Origin: Deinococcus sedimenti | GTDB lineage: Bacteria > Deinococcota > Deinococci > Deinococcales > Deinococcaceae | Reading direction: 5' to 3' | Assembly (NCBI RefSeq): GCF_014648135.1 | Contig: NZ_BMQN01000008.1 | Span: 56,591 to 120,590 of the forward strand | Length of the DNA: 64,000 bases | In this document: in pieces, positions 20,018 through 29,566 of the stretch | How the letters are laid out: each line of letters opens with the position of its first letter | Position numbering within the stretch: the stretch's first letter is position 1 | Translations under genes and position numbers: made by a program | The notes under the pieces: model-generated | Database searches by the model: none | Seen by the model: only the letters and a program-made list of their open reading frames with translations | What the model was told of the DNA's origin: nothing

Positions 20018-20472
20018 AGCAACCTCGCAAAGCCCAGTGCGGTGACAAGAACGGTGCCACTGTTGGTCCCCTGTTTGCCCACGATGGTTGTGTTCGACAT
20101 CCTGGCTCCTCCTGAGGAGGTCGCTTCGACTAGGCCCTTGGTGCTGAAGGCATAGACCGTGGCGACGTTCGTCAGTTGCAGCTGTGCGCGACGGAAGACC
20201 TGTGTCTTCACTGTCTTTGTACTGTCACATCCAGTGCTGACGGTGTACTGGTTGCTGGCCAGAGTGATGCAATAGGGCGTGCCCTGGCTCATACTTTTGG
20301 TGCGGTACAAGTTGAAGTCGGCCGTGAGATCGGTCAGATCAGAACGCAACTGTTGTTTCTGTATCCAGGGAACCAACGTCAGGCCGGCAATACTGGCCAA
20401 GATACCCAGGAAGGCCAAGGTGATCAGAAGTTCCAGAAGGGTAAACCCCTGGCGTGTGTGATGGGGCTTCAT
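20014..20472 (-). CDS. Minor pilin, GspH/FimT (PilA1)-like
   Basis: A 152-residue prepilin-like protein. I start at the ATG at 20472 because it gives a proper prepilin leader (MKPHHTRQG) before FTLLELLITLAFLGILASIAG; the frame stays open to 20601 with sequence unlike a leader. FimT/GspH-type minor pilins sit at the pilus tip, and FimT of other bacteria binds DNA. It is the first gene of the four-pilin operon, with about 290 nt of upstream space in which I could not settle on a promoter. Confidence 0.85.
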   Translation of the reverse strand: MKPHHTRQGFTLLELLITLAFLGILASIAGLTLVPWIQKQQLRSDLTDLTADFNLYRTKSMSQGTPYCITLASNQYTVSTGCDSTKTVKTQVFRRAQLQLTNVATVYAFSTKGLVEATSSGGARMSNTTIVGKQGTNSGTVLVTALGFARLL

Positions 20473-20761
20473 GTGTATGACAGCCGTGAGGTCGGTTCGG
20501 GAAGCAGGTGACGGATCATTCTGTCGATTCTCCTTGTGGCGGTCGGCGGGTGGGCCTGACCCCAGGTCATTGTGGAAAATATCGCGTATTCGCTCTTGCA
20601 AGTTTCTGGCACGCGTGATAGCGAGACTGTGAACTTTTTCAAAAATACCCCCATTGCCTGGCCAGGGGCGTGATGCCCCCCATCAGGGGCAGCGGTAGAT
20701 GGCAGGTGCCGGGGGGATTTTCTGAAGGTCGTGGGCAGTCCGGCCGCGTACGCTACGTCTC

Positions 20762-22456
20762 ATGCTGGTATCGGATCGGGTGCAGGGACTGCTGTCGCGT
20801 GAGCGGGGCCTTCTGGGGGACGTGCAGGGGTTTCTGGAGGCGCAGGGCGCGCCGCCCGAGGTGGTCACGCACGCCCGGCAGGCGCTCCGGAATCTCGACG
20901 AGGCGTTCCTGCTGGTGGTCGTGGGCGAGTTCAACGCGGGCAAGAGTTCCTTCGTGAACGCCCTGCTGGGCGCGGCGGTGCTGCCGGAGGGCGTGACGCC
21001 CACCACGGACCGCATCTACGTGCTGGTGCACGGGGAGCAACCGGGGCAGATGGAACCCACGGCCGATCCCTTCGTGAGTCGCCTGACGTATCCCTTACAG
21101 AGCCTGGAGGGGGTGGCGCTGGTGGACACGCCGGGCACGAACGCGATCATCCGGCAGCACCAGGCGCTGACCGAGGGCTTCCTGCCGCGCGCGGACCTCG
21201 TGCTGTTCCTGACGTCGGCGGACCGGCCGTTCACGGAGTCCGAACGGCAGTTCCTGGAGCTCGCGGCCCGCTGGGGGCGTGGCGTGATCATGGTCGTGAA
21301 CAAGGCCGACCTGCTGGAAACCTCCGAGCAGCGCGAGCAGGTCCGCGCGTTCGTGGAGACGGGCGCGCGCGGCGTGCTGGGCCTGACCCCACCCGTGCTG
21401 CTGATCAGTGCACGGGCGGAGCAGCGCGGCGGGGACGCGGGCTTCGCGGCGCTGCGCACCCTGTTGCAGGAGCGCCTGTCGGAGACGGAACGCACCCGCC
21501 TGAAGCTCCTGAGTCCACTGAACACGGTCTCGCAACTCCTGAGCGGCGAGGCCGCCCGCGCCGAGGCGGCCCGCACCACCCTGACTGAGGACCTGCGCGT
21601 CCTGGGCGATCTGGAGGCGCAGCGGGCCACGCACGGCGAGACGATGCTGGGCGAACTGGACGGGCAGCTGAACCGCGTGGCGCGCCTCCTGAGTGAGTTC
21701 GAGGTCCGCGCCGACCGCTTCATCGACGCGCGGCTGCGTTTCTCGAACCTGCGGGGCCTGCTGAACAGCCGCGAGCTGGAGGAGGACTTCCGGCGCGAGG
21801 CGGTCGCGGACCTGCCCGAGGCGATCGACCGGCAGTTCGGCACGATGATCGACCGCTTCGTGGAGGCGAACCTGCACTTCTGGGAGGACGTGCAGGCGTT
21901 CCTGATCCGCCGCCAGCCCAGCCAGGAGGTGGCCCGCACCCGCTTCTCGTACGACCGCGCCGCGCTGCTCGAGGGCATCGCCGGGTCGGCCCGCGAGCAC
22001 CTCGCGACGACGACCGAGCAGGAACTCGCCCGGAACCTCTCGCGGGATGCGGAGGACGCGATGAAGGGCGTGATCGGCGGCCTAGCGGGCGGCGTCGGGA
22101 TCGGTGCGGGCATCGGCGCGCTCGTGGGCGCCAGCGCGCTGGACTTCACCGGGGGCATCCTGGCGGGCCTGACGCTGGGCAGCCTGGGCCTGTTCGTCCT
22201 GCCGAACAAACGCATCCAGGCCCACCGGCAGCTGCGAAACCGCGTGGCGGAACTGCGCGAGGCCCTGGAGCGCATCGTGCGGCGCGAGTTCGAACGCGAG
22301 CAGGACCGCGCCGACACGCGCCTGCACGACGCGATCAGTCCCTTCACGCGCTTCACCCGGCAGGAGCAGGCGCGGCTGGACGCGGCCCACACCCGCTCCG
22401 GGGAACTGCGCGCCGAACTGGACGCCCTGCAGGGCGAGGTCAAGGCGCTGGGGTAA
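20762..22456 (+). CDS. Dynamin-like GTPase
   Basis: A 564-residue bacterial dynamin-family protein. The GTPase domain has the P-loop GEFNAGKSS at about 55-63, the switch-I Thr in PTTDR, DTPGTN (G3) and NKAD (G4). Long helical bundles follow, and near residues 435-475 a glycine-rich hydrophobic stretch (GGLAGGVGIGAGIGALVG...GGILAGLTLGSLGLFVL) suits membrane insertion. Dynamins remodel membranes; the bacterial role here is unknown. A TACGCT box 7 nt before the ATG suggests a leaderless mRNA. Single gene. Confidence 0.88.
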   Translation: MLVSDRVQGLLSRERGLLGDVQGFLEAQGAPPEVVTHARQALRNLDEAFLLVVVGEFNAGKSSFVNALLGAAVLPEGVTPTTDRIYVLVHGEQPGQMEPTADPFVSRLTYPLQSLEGVALVDTPGTNAIIRQHQALTEGFLPRADLVLFLTSADRPFTESERQFLELAARWGRGVIMVVNKADLLETSEQREQVRAFVETGARGVLGLTPPVLLISARAEQRGGDAGFAALRTLLQERLSETERTRLKLLSPLNTVSQLLSGEAARAEAARTTLTEDLRVLGDLEAQRATHGETMLGELDGQLNRVARLLSEFEVRADRFIDARLRFSNLRGLLNSRELEEDFRREAVADLPEAIDRQFGTMIDRFVEANLHFWEDVQAFLIRRQPSQEVARTRFSYDRAALLEGIAGSAREHLATTTEQELARNLSRDAEDAMKGVIGGLAGGVGIGAGIGALVGASALDFTGGILAGLTLGSLGLFVLPNKRIQAHRQLRNRVAELREALERIVRREFEREQDRADTRLHDAISPFTRFTRQEQARLDAAHTRSGELRAELDALQGEVKALG

Positions 22457-22541
22457 CCGCTCCGGCTGTGCCGCGCGCGGTGACAGCGCCCGTGCAGACG
22501 AGTGCGCCGCCCACGCGCCGGGCCCGCCCCTACCCTGGGGC

Positions 22542-22922
22542 ATGAGGCAGAACATCAGCAGCGGCAGCCCCTGGGAAGCGAAGATCGGCTACGCCCGCGC
22601 CGTCAAGATCGGGAACGTGGTGCACGTCAGCGGGACGACCGCCACCGTGAACGGCGAGGTCGTCGGCGAGGGCGACCCCGCCGAGCAGACCCGCGCGATC
22701 CTCGGGATCATCCGCCGCGCCCTGGAAACCGCCGGGGCGCGCCTGGAGGATGTGGTGCGCACCCGCATCTACGTGACGAACATCCGCCAGTGGGAGGAGA
22801 TCGGCCTCGCGCACGGCGAGGTCTTCGGCGACATCCGCCCCGCCACGACCATGGTGCAGGTCGCCGCGCTGATCGACCCGCTGCACCTCGTGGAGATCGA
22901 GGCCGAGGCGATCCTCCCCTGA
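22542..22922 (+). CDS. RidA/YjgF-family protein
   Basis: A 126-residue protein of the RidA superfamily (enamine/imine deaminases protecting enzymes from reactive 2-aminoacrylate). Features: RAVKIGNVVHVSGTTA, EQTRAILGIIRRALETAGARLEDVVRTRIYVTNI, and a C-terminal VEIEAEAILP. The conserved catalytic Arg is present in RTRIYVT. TACCCT lies 5 nt before the ATG, so it is probably leaderless. The subgroup cannot be fixed from sequence alone, so no symbol is given. Confidence 0.9.
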   Translation: MRQNISSGSPWEAKIGYARAVKIGNVVHVSGTTATVNGEVVGEGDPAEQTRAILGIIRRALETAGARLEDVVRTRIYVTNIRQWEEIGLAHGEVFGDIRPATTMVQVAALIDPLHLVEIEAEAILP

Positions 22923-22944
22923 GCGGGTGCGGCAGACTGGACGC

Positions 22945-23730
22945 ATGACCGAGGGTGCCCTGGATGAGCTTCGGCGGCTGGACGACCGGCTGCGCGCCGC
23001 GCTGCGGGCCGACGCGCGCTTCTCGCACGTGGCGGCGTACGGCAGCGTGCCGCAGGGCCGTGCGGACGCGTTCAGCGAACTAGAGTTCTGGGCGTTCCTG
23101 AAGCCCGGCGCGGCCGTGGACGCCGCCGACTGGCTGCGCGGGCACCTCGACCCCCTGCTGGTCCTGACGACCGAGTTCGGCGGGGCGGTCGCGGTGCTGC
23201 CCGGCCTGCGCCGCGTGGAACTGCACGTCGCCCCTGCCTCCCGCCTGCCTGAGGTCGAGACGTGGACGCCGCAGCACGTCCGCCCGGAAGCCATGTGCGT
23301 CCGGGACAAAGGCGGGCAGCTGATGGGCCACCTGCTCGCGCTGGCCGCCCGGTCGCCCGACCCGGCCGCCGAGGCGCAGGCCACCCTGGAACGAATCGTG
23401 AACTGGCTGGTGCTGGGCCTGAACGTCCTGGCGCGCGGTGAGCGGCTGCGTGCCCATGAGACGCTGTGGTGGGTCGAGGGTGGCCTGCTGCGACTGGCAC
23501 GCCTTCACGAGGGCGCGACCGGGCACTGGGGCAACGCGACCCGCCGCGCGGAGCAGGAACTCAGTCCAGACGCCCTGGCGCGCTTCGCGGCGCTGACCGG
23601 CCCGCTGGACGAGCTGGAACGCCGGTACGCGGCGGCGGTCGACTGGGCGCTGGAACTGGCGGCGGGGCTGGGGCTCACGCTGGATGACCGGCTGGCGCAG
23701 GAGCTGCGGCGCGGCAGACTGGACGCATGA
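22945..23730 (+). CDS. Nucleotidyltransferase-fold protein
   Basis: A 261-residue protein with the nucleotidyltransferase signature AAYGSVPQGRADAFSELEFWAF (residues ~30-50), resembling lincosamide-type transferases, and a helical C-terminal half. One of the usual Asp pair appears as Glu (SELEF), so activity is uncertain. I start at the ATG at 22945; the GTG at 22927 is in frame but falls inside the leader. It overlaps the following aldo/keto reductase by 4 nt. The 22 nt around its start recur exactly at the start of that next gene. Confidence 0.75.
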   Translation: MTEGALDELRRLDDRLRAALRADARFSHVAAYGSVPQGRADAFSELEFWAFLKPGAAVDAADWLRGHLDPLLVLTTEFGGAVAVLPGLRRVELHVAPASRLPEVETWTPQHVRPEAMCVRDKGGQLMGHLLALAARSPDPAAEAQATLERIVNWLVLGLNVLARGERLRAHETLWWVEGGLLRLARLHEGATGHWGNATRRAEQELSPDALARFAALTGPLDELERRYAAAVDWALELAAGLGLTLDDRLAQELRRGRLDA

Positions 23731-24695
23731 CCTTCCTTCCTGCTGAGGCGCCCCGACTGGGGCTGGGACTGGCCGCGCTGGGGCGGCCCGGGTACATCAA
23801 CCTGGGGCACGGCGCGGACCTCGCGGACCGCAGCGTGGATGGGCTGCGCGCGCAGGCGTGGGCGGTGCTGGACGAGGCTTGGGCGGCGGGCGTGCGGTAT
23901 TTCGACACGGCCCGCAGTTACGGGCTGGGAGAGGCGTTCCTGGGCGACTGGCTGACCGCGCGCGGGCTCGGGCCGGAGGCGGACATGCGGGTGGGCAGCA
24001 AGTGGGGGTACACGTACGTCGCGGACTGGCGCGTGGACGCCCAGACGCACGAGGTCAAGACCCACGACCTCCCCACGCTGACCCGGCAGTGGCCGGAGAC
24101 CCTGGCGGCGCTGGGGCGAGCGCCGGACGCGTACCTGATCCACTCGGCGACGCTGGACTCCGGCGTACTGGAGAACGCCGGGGTGCTGGGGCGACTGGCG
24201 GAACTGGCTGCGTCGGGCGTGCGGGTGGGCCTGTCCACCAGTGGCCCCGCGCAGGCGGACACGCTGCGCCGCGCGCTGGCGGCTCAGGTGGACGGCGTGA
24301 ACCCCTTCAGCGTGGTGCAGGCCACCTGGAACGCGCTGGAATCCTCGGCGGGTGCGGCCCTCGCCGAGGCGCACGCGGCGGGCTGGACGGTCGTCGTGAA
24401 GGAGGGCGTGGCGAACGGCCGCCTGACCGCCCACGGCCTGACCGGTCAGGGCGACGTGCCCGCGCCCCTGGCCGAACTGGCCCACGAGCACGGGGTCACG
24501 CCGGACGCCGTGGCCCTCGCGGCGGTCCTGGCGCAGCCCTGGGCGGACGTGGTGCTCAGCGGGGCGAGCACCACCGGGCAGCTGGCGCAGAACCTCGCCG
24601 CGCTGCGCTTGACCCTCCCGGCGGACGCGCTGCGCGACCTGAAGCAACCTCCGGCACAGTACTGGTCGGCCCGCTCCGCGCTGCCCTGGCAGTAG
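23727..24695 (+). CDS. Aldo/keto reductase family oxidoreductase
   Basis: A 322-residue TIM-barrel NAD(P)H-dependent oxidoreductase. Family features: [22 protein letters not shown] (catalytic Asp and Tyr), a Lys in [10 protein letters not shown], the IHSATLDS stretch in place of the usual QxH region, and [18 protein letters not shown] at the cofactor site. The substrate is unknown. It is coupled to the nucleotidyltransferase gene by a 4-nt overlap. Confidence 0.9.
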   Translation: MTFLPAEAPRLGLGLAALGRPGYINLGHGADLADRSVDGLRAQAWAVLDEAWAAGVRYFDTARSYGLGEAFLGDWLTARGLGPEADMRVGSKWGYTYVADWRVDAQTHEVKTHDLPTLTRQWPETLAALGRAPDAYLIHSATLDSGVLENAGVLGRLAELAASGVRVGLSTSGPAQADTLRRALAAQVDGVNPFSVVQATWNALESSAGAALAEAHAAGWTVVVKEGVANGRLTAHGLTGQGDVPAPLAELAHEHGVTPDAVALAAVLAQPWADVVLSGASTTGQLAQNLAALRLTLPADALRDLKQPPAQYWSARSALPWQ

Positions 24696-24778
24696 CGCCG
24701 AACCTCAACCCCGAACTTCAGCCCGGGACCTCAAGATTGCGTGGGGCCCGGCCCGCAGCCCCCGCTTACACTGCGCTC

Positions 24779-25921
24779 ATGTTCATGAAAGCCCTGCTGG
24801 CGTTCATCCCGGTCAGTCTGCTGCTGAAGTACGGCGTGCACGCCCCGCCCATGTGGATCTTCTTCACGGCCGTGCTGGCGATTGTGCCGCTGGCCGACTG
24901 GCTGCGCAAGGCCACCGAGCACGTCGCCGTGCACGCCGGACCCACCATCGGCGGCCTGCTGAACGTCACCTTCGGGAACATGGCGGAACTCATCATCGCG
25001 ATCTTCATCCTGATCAGCGGGAACACTCAGGTCGTCAAGGCACAGATCACCGGGTCGATCATCGGGAACGCGCTGCTGGGTCTGGGCCTCGCCATCGTCG
25101 CGGCGGGCTTCGTGAAGGGCGGGGGGCGGCAGAAGTTCAACGCCGCGAACGCCGGGCAGCTGTCCGCCATGCTGTTCCTGACGGTCATCACCCTGACCCT
25201 CCCGGCGATCTTCGACTACACCGAGCAGCTCCCCGCCTTCGCCGCAGAGGCCGGCATCCGCGCGAACCTCGACGAGCGCCTGAGCATCGGCGTGGCGATC
25301 CTGCTGATCGTCGTGTACCTCCTGAACCTCGTGTACACCCTGGTCACCCACAAGGACGTGTTCGCCGCGCCCGAGGGCGAGGCCGGGCACGGGCACGGCC
25401 CGGAGAAACCCTGGTCGCTGCCGGTCGCGCTGGGCGTTCTGCTGGGCGGCACCGCCCTGATCGCCCTGGAATCCGAGATGCTCTCCGGCGCGCTGGAAGC
25501 CACCGCGAGCACCCTGGGTCTCAGCGAGTTCTTCCTGGGGATCATCGTGCTGGCCATCGTCGGGAACTTCGCCGAGTACCTCGCCGCCGTGTACTTCGCC
25601 CGCAAGGGCCAGATGGACCTCGCCGTGAACATCGGCCTGGGGGCCACCATCCAGGTCGCCCTGCTCACCGCGCCGCTGCTGGTCCTCATCGGGGCGCTGC
25701 TCGGGCACCCCATGAACCTCGTGTTCAGCTCCCCGCTGGAACTCATCGCCATCATCGCCGTCGCGCTGATCGTCACGAGCGTCACCAAGGACGGCGAGAC
25801 CACCTGGTTCGAGGGCGTGCTCCTGATCGCGGTGTACATCGCCCTGGCACTGGCGTTCTACTTCGTCACGCCACGCGGCGCCGAGGAAGCCGGACGGATC
25901 CTGCGAGCCCTGGGCGCGTAA
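24779..25921 (+). CDS. Calcium/proton exchanger (Cax family)
   Basis: A 380-residue membrane antiporter exchanging Ca2+ for H+. It has about eleven transmembrane segments in two inverted halves, each with a signature alpha-repeat: [17 protein letters not shown] near residue 62 and [15 protein letters not shown] near residue 260 (GN-AE ligands). A His/Gly-rich acidic linker ([12 protein letters not shown]) separates the halves. The ATG at 24779 follows a TACACT box by 6 nt, so it is probably leaderless; single gene. Confidence 0.93.
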   Translation: MFMKALLAFIPVSLLLKYGVHAPPMWIFFTAVLAIVPLADWLRKATEHVAVHAGPTIGGLLNVTFGNMAELIIAIFILISGNTQVVKAQITGSIIGNALLGLGLAIVAAGFVKGGGRQKFNAANAGQLSAMLFLTVITLTLPAIFDYTEQLPAFAAEAGIRANLDERLSIGVAILLIVVYLLNLVYTLVTHKDVFAAPEGEAGHGHGPEKPWSLPVALGVLLGGTALIALESEMLSGALEATASTLGLSEFFLGIIVLAIVGNFAEYLAAVYFARKGQMDLAVNIGLGATIQVALLTAPLLVLIGALLGHPMNLVFSSPLELIAIIAVALIVTSVTKDGETTWFEGVLLIAVYIALALAFYFVTPRGAEEAGRILRALGA

Positions 25922-25954
25922 CCGACCTTGCCCCAGGAATCAGAGCGCGCCCGG

Positions 25955-26665
25955 TCATTCGCCGGGCGTGTCTTCGTGGCCGTCCGCCAAGGCCTGCAGC
26001 GCGGGCCGCAGCGCCGGGAGGTCCACGCGCGCCGTGTGCCAGATCAGGCCCGGCTCAATCCCGAAGTAATCGTGCGCGACCGTGTTCCGAATGTCGCGCA
26101 GCAGCACCCAGGGAATCTCCGGGTGGGTGTCCTGCACGCTCTGCGGGATGAACTTCGTCGTCTCGCCCAGCCGCGTCAGGTTGTGCAGCACGGCGTCCCG
26201 CACCACCTCGTCCCGTTCGAAGGTCGTCAGGGAGTGCCCGTCCGTGAACGCCACGATCCGGTCGACGGTGCCCAGCAGGTCGAACACCCGCCAGCGCCAC
26301 CGCTTCGGCCGGTGCGAGCGCGGCGCAGGCTCCGGCACCGCCAGGACGTCCACGGCGTCCTCCAGCACCTCGCGCCGCAGTGGTGGGCGCAGCGCGCCGG
26401 GCGTCATGACGTCCACGCGGCGCTTCAGGACGTCCTCGAAAAGGTCGCGCACCCGCATCAGGTCCAGCAGGCCCCGCGCCGGACCGGGCCGGAAGTCGAT
26501 CAGGATGTCGATGTCACTGTCCGGCCCGGCCTCGCCGCGCGCCACCGACCCGAACACCCGCACGTGCGCCACGCCCAGCGCCTCCCACGCGGGCCGCGCC
26601 TCCCGCAGCGCCGCCGCGATGGTCGGCAGGCGCAGGTCCGGGAACAGCGGCTCGACGGCAGGCAT
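25955..26665 (-). CDS. Fused MntA-type nucleotidyltransferase and HepT-type HEPN protein
   Basis: A 236-residue fusion. Residues ~1-110 are a minimal nucleotidyltransferase with GSX10DXD (GS at 39-40, DID at 51-53) and a third acidic site at D85. Residues ~125-220 are a HEPN (DUF86) domain with the RX4HXY RNase motif RNTVAHDY at 193-200. In known toxin-antitoxin pairs these are separate genes, MntA silencing the HepT RNase by AMPylating the motif tyrosine. All motif residues of both halves are intact. The ATG at 26665 follows TATCCT by 7 nt (leaderless). Confidence 0.88.
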   Translation of the reverse strand: MPAVEPLFPDLRLPTIAAALREARPAWEALGVAHVRVFGSVARGEAGPDSDIDILIDFRPGPARGLLDLMRVRDLFEDVLKRRVDVMTPGALRPPLRREVLEDAVDVLAVPEPAPRSHRPKRWRWRVFDLLGTVDRIVAFTDGHSLTTFERDEVVRDAVLHNLTRLGETTKFIPQSVQDTHPEIPWVLLRDIRNTVAHDYFGIEPGLIWHTARVDLPALRPALQALADGHEDTPGE

Positions 26666-26715
26666 GCGCCCCAGGATAGGGCGCGCGGCGCGGGCGAGCC
26701 GCTATGCTGACCCTC

Positions 26716-27099
26716 ATGATCGTCGCCGTGGGGCATGACCTGATCGAGATCAGCCGCATCCGGCGCATGCTCGAGCGTGAAGGGAAACGCGCCGAGAAGC
26801 TCTTCGCGCCCACCGAACTGGAGTACTGCGCCCGCCTGACCGACCCCGCCCCCAGCCTCGCCGCGCGCTTCGCCGCGAAGGAAGCCTTCCAGAAGGTCTG
26901 GCCGCGCCCCCACGGCTGGCGGGACGTGTGGGTGCAGCGCGACCGCACCCCAGGCGGCCCCTTCCCGTTCGCGCCGCCCGTGCTGGGCTTCGCGCCCGAC
27001 ATCGCCGCCGAACTCGCCGAGCGCGGCTGGGTGGCACACCTGACCCTGACGCACACCAAGGAACACGCGTCGGCCGTGGTCATCCTGGAAGCGCGTTAA
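26716..27099 (+). CDS. acpS: Holo-[acyl-carrier-protein] synthase
   Basis: Transfers 4'-phosphopantetheine from CoA to acyl carrier protein; 127 residues. Motifs: [15 protein letters not shown] with the metal-binding Asp, and [16 protein letters not shown] with the second metal ligand Glu. I start at the ATG at 26716, exactly 7 nt after TATGCT (26703-26708), rather than the in-frame ATG at 26704 that lies inside the promoter box. Divergent from the MntA-HepT gene with 50 nt between starts. Confidence 0.94.
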   Translation: MIVAVGHDLIEISRIRRMLEREGKRAEKLFAPTELEYCARLTDPAPSLAARFAAKEAFQKVWPRPHGWRDVWVQRDRTPGGPFPFAPPVLGFAPDIAAELAERGWVAHLTLTHTKEHASAVVILEAR

Positions 27100-27140
27100 C
27101 TGGGGCAACAGTGGGCTGCAGTGGTCTCTAGAGTGAGGGC

Positions 27141-28673
27141 GTGACTGCCGTACCTGCCACTCCCGGGATCAACCGTGACTACCGCCAGGCCCTGATCCTG
27201 CTGACCCTGTACTGGGTGTATTTCGCTGCCCTGTGCGCCGGTCTGCTCTGGTGTATCTGGTGGGTCAGGACGGCCGACCTCCTCCCCCTGTTCCGCTGGC
27301 TTCTGCTGCTCCTCCCAGCAGGACTGCTGCTCCACCTGTTGTGGACTTCCGCCCCCAGACGGCGCCCGAAACCGTTCGGGGAGGTCATCAACCTGAACGA
27401 CCAGCCGGACCTGCGGTCCCTGATTGACGAGGTGGCCCGGCAACTTCAGGTGAACCGGCCAGACGAGGTGCGACTGCTGCCCGACATGAACGCGTACATG
27501 TCAGTGCGTGGGGCCCGCTCGACGCTGGGCCTGGGCCTGCCCCTGCTGCTGTCCCTGCCGGAGCCAGAGGTCCGCGCGGTGGTCGCGCACGAACTCGGCC
27601 ATCTGGGCGGCGGCGACTCGGCGCGGGCATGGCGGCTGTCCGGTCTGGTCGGTGGACTGTTCCGCACCACGCTCAGCCTCCGACAGGGCAATCCGGAACG
27701 CCTGGTGGAGCTACTCCCCCAGGGCGTATCGACCATCGCGGTGCTGTACCTGCTGCTGGGCAACCTGATCGCGCTGCCCATGACCGCCATCGCCACTGCG
27801 TTCCTGCGGGTGAGCGCCCGGCTGAACCACGCGCAGGAACTGGCCGCCGACCACGCCGCGCAGCAGGTCGCCGGTCCCGAAGCAGCCCGGACCGCGTTGC
27901 AACGCATCACCCGCGAGGCGTGGCTGTTCGACGCCTTCATTCAGCAGGACGTGCTCCCACTGGCCGCGGCCGGGTACCGCGTCCCGCTGGCGGACGGATT
28001 CCGGATCTTTCTGCGCGGCGAGTGGGCGGAGCGCCTGCGCGGCTGGACGTCCCAGCGTCTCGCCGATCACGAGGCCAGCCTGTCCCATCCATCCCTGCGG
28101 ACCCGCCTGGGCGCTCTCACCATTCCCGAGAACCTCGTGCCCGCGCCGGACGCGCGCGAGCCCCGGGACGAACACCCGACCGACCTTCTCCGGGACGCAG
28201 ACGCGCTCGGGGAGAAGGTCTATCAGCCCAGGGCGCGCAAGACTCTGACGGGCGTGACCTGGGCTGAACTGAACGACCTGCACTGGCCCAGCCACTGGCA
28301 GCAACTCGCGCAGAACGACGACCTGCGCGTGGCGCTGCGGCACCTGAACCTGCATGACCTGCCCGGCGTGTGCGCTGATCTGAACGCGCACCTGCGGGCC
28401 CGTTTCCCTCAGATGCAGTATGAGGGTGTGGGCGGGGACGAACGGCACGCGCTCGTGTCCTGGCTGGCGGTCGGGGTGCTGCTCAGCGCGTTGAAGCAGG
28501 GAGCCTGGGCCGCCGCGCAACCCGGCCATTCCTGGGCGGTCACGCGCAACGGCCAGACCCTCACGCCACTGACTGAACTGTGGGCGATGGTGACCAATCC
28601 ACAGGCCCGCGAGCAGTGGCCCACACGCTTGGCGCAGCTGGGGCTTGAGAACGCGCCACTACTGGAGACCTGA
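27141..28673 (+). CDS. M48-family membrane metalloprotease
   Basis: A 510-residue membrane protease. Two N-terminal transmembrane helices (about 18-42 and 48-68) precede the zinc motif HELGH at 150-154, with a further hydrophobic segment (VLYLLLGNLIALPMTAIATAF) and then the third-ligand region QELAADHAAQQ. This is the HtpX/Ste24-type layout, used for membrane-protein quality control. The ~250-residue C-terminal extension is unusual and unassigned. GTG start at 27141, 6 nt after TAGAGT (leaderless). Confidence 0.85.
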   Translation: MTAVPATPGINRDYRQALILLTLYWVYFAALCAGLLWCIWWVRTADLLPLFRWLLLLLPAGLLLHLLWTSAPRRRPKPFGEVINLNDQPDLRSLIDEVARQLQVNRPDEVRLLPDMNAYMSVRGARSTLGLGLPLLLSLPEPEVRAVVAHELGHLGGGDSARAWRLSGLVGGLFRTTLSLRQGNPERLVELLPQGVSTIAVLYLLLGNLIALPMTAIATAFLRVSARLNHAQELAADHAAQQVAGPEAARTALQRITREAWLFDAFIQQDVLPLAAAGYRVPLADGFRIFLRGEWAERLRGWTSQRLADHEASLSHPSLRTRLGALTIPENLVPAPDAREPRDEHPTDLLRDADALGEKVYQPRARKTLTGVTWAELNDLHWPSHWQQLAQNDDLRVALRHLNLHDLPGVCADLNAHLRARFPQMQYEGVGGDERHALVSWLAVGVLLSALKQGAWAAAQPGHSWAVTRNGQTLTPLTELWAMVTNPQAREQWPTRLAQLGLENAPLLET

Positions 28674-28709
28674 GCCGATGGACGCACGCCGACTGGTAGG
28701 CTGCCCGGC

Positions 28710-29531
28710 ATGTCGATTCGCCTGATCGCCACGGACCTGGACGGCACGCTGCTGGACTCCGGCCTGCAGGTGAGGGCCCGCACCCGCGCGGCCCTGGACG
28801 CGGCCCGCGCGGCCGGGATCGAGGTGGTGCCGGTCACGGCGCGGCAGCCGCGTGGTCTGGGCTTGATCGCGGCGCAGGCGGGCTTCACCGGCTGGGCGCT
28901 GTGCGGAAACGGCGCGCACGGCGTGCACCTGGGCACCGGGGAGACGCTGTTCGAGGCTCACGTGGAGCCATTCGCCCAACAGGCGGTCGCGGCCGCCCTG
29001 ACCGAGCGGATCGGGGGGCTGCTGTTCGTGTCGGTCCGCGAGCGGGGCGAGGTGTTCGCCGCTCAGGCCGGGTACGCCGAACTGGCGCACTTCGAGGACC
29101 ACAAGCGGCACCCGCACGAGATGCAGGCCCTGCCCCTTGCGGACGTGCTGGCCGCGCCCAGCCTGAAACTGATCGTCCGACACCCTGAACTCAGCCCTGA
29201 CGAGCTGCTGCGCGAGGCCCGCGCGCTGGACCATCCTGGAGTGGCGGTCACGCACAGCGGCGCGCCGTTCATCGAGATCCTCGCGGCGGGCGTCAGCAAG
29301 GCCTGGGGCCTGTCACGCCTGTGCGCCCATCTGGGTGTCCGTCAGGACGAGGTGCTGGCGTTCGGGGACGCGCCCAACGACGCCGAGATGCTCGCCTGGG
29401 CCGGGTGCGGCGTCGCGATGGCCCATGCCCACCCCGACGCCCTGAACGCCGCCGACGAGGTCACGCTGGGCAACGACGAGGACGGCGTGGCGGCCGTGAT
29501 CGAGACGCTGCCGGAACTGTCCGCCCGCTGA
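28710..29531 (+). CDS. HAD-superfamily hydrolase, Cof type
   Basis: A 273-residue phosphatase of the Cof/IIB branch of the HAD superfamily. Motif I is IATDLDGTLLDS (residues 6-17), motif II the Thr in PVTARQ, and motifs III/IV Lys in VSKAWGL and FGDAPNDAEM. Such enzymes dephosphorylate sugar phosphates or flavin/pyridoxal phosphates; the substrate is unknown here. TAGGCT (28697-28702) lies 7 nt before the ATG, so it is probably leaderless. Confidence 0.92.
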   Translation: MSIRLIATDLDGTLLDSGLQVRARTRAALDAARAAGIEVVPVTARQPRGLGLIAAQAGFTGWALCGNGAHGVHLGTGETLFEAHVEPFAQQAVAAALTERIGGLLFVSVRERGEVFAAQAGYAELAHFEDHKRHPHEMQALPLADVLAAPSLKLIVRHPELSPDELLREARALDHPGVAVTHSGAPFIEILAAGVSKAWGLSRLCAHLGVRQDEVLAFGDAPNDAEMLAWAGCGVAMAHAHPDALNAADEVTLGNDEDGVAAVIETLPELSAR

Positions 29532-29566
29532 CAGCGCGTCCCGCCCGGCCGGGCGTACGCTGGAGC

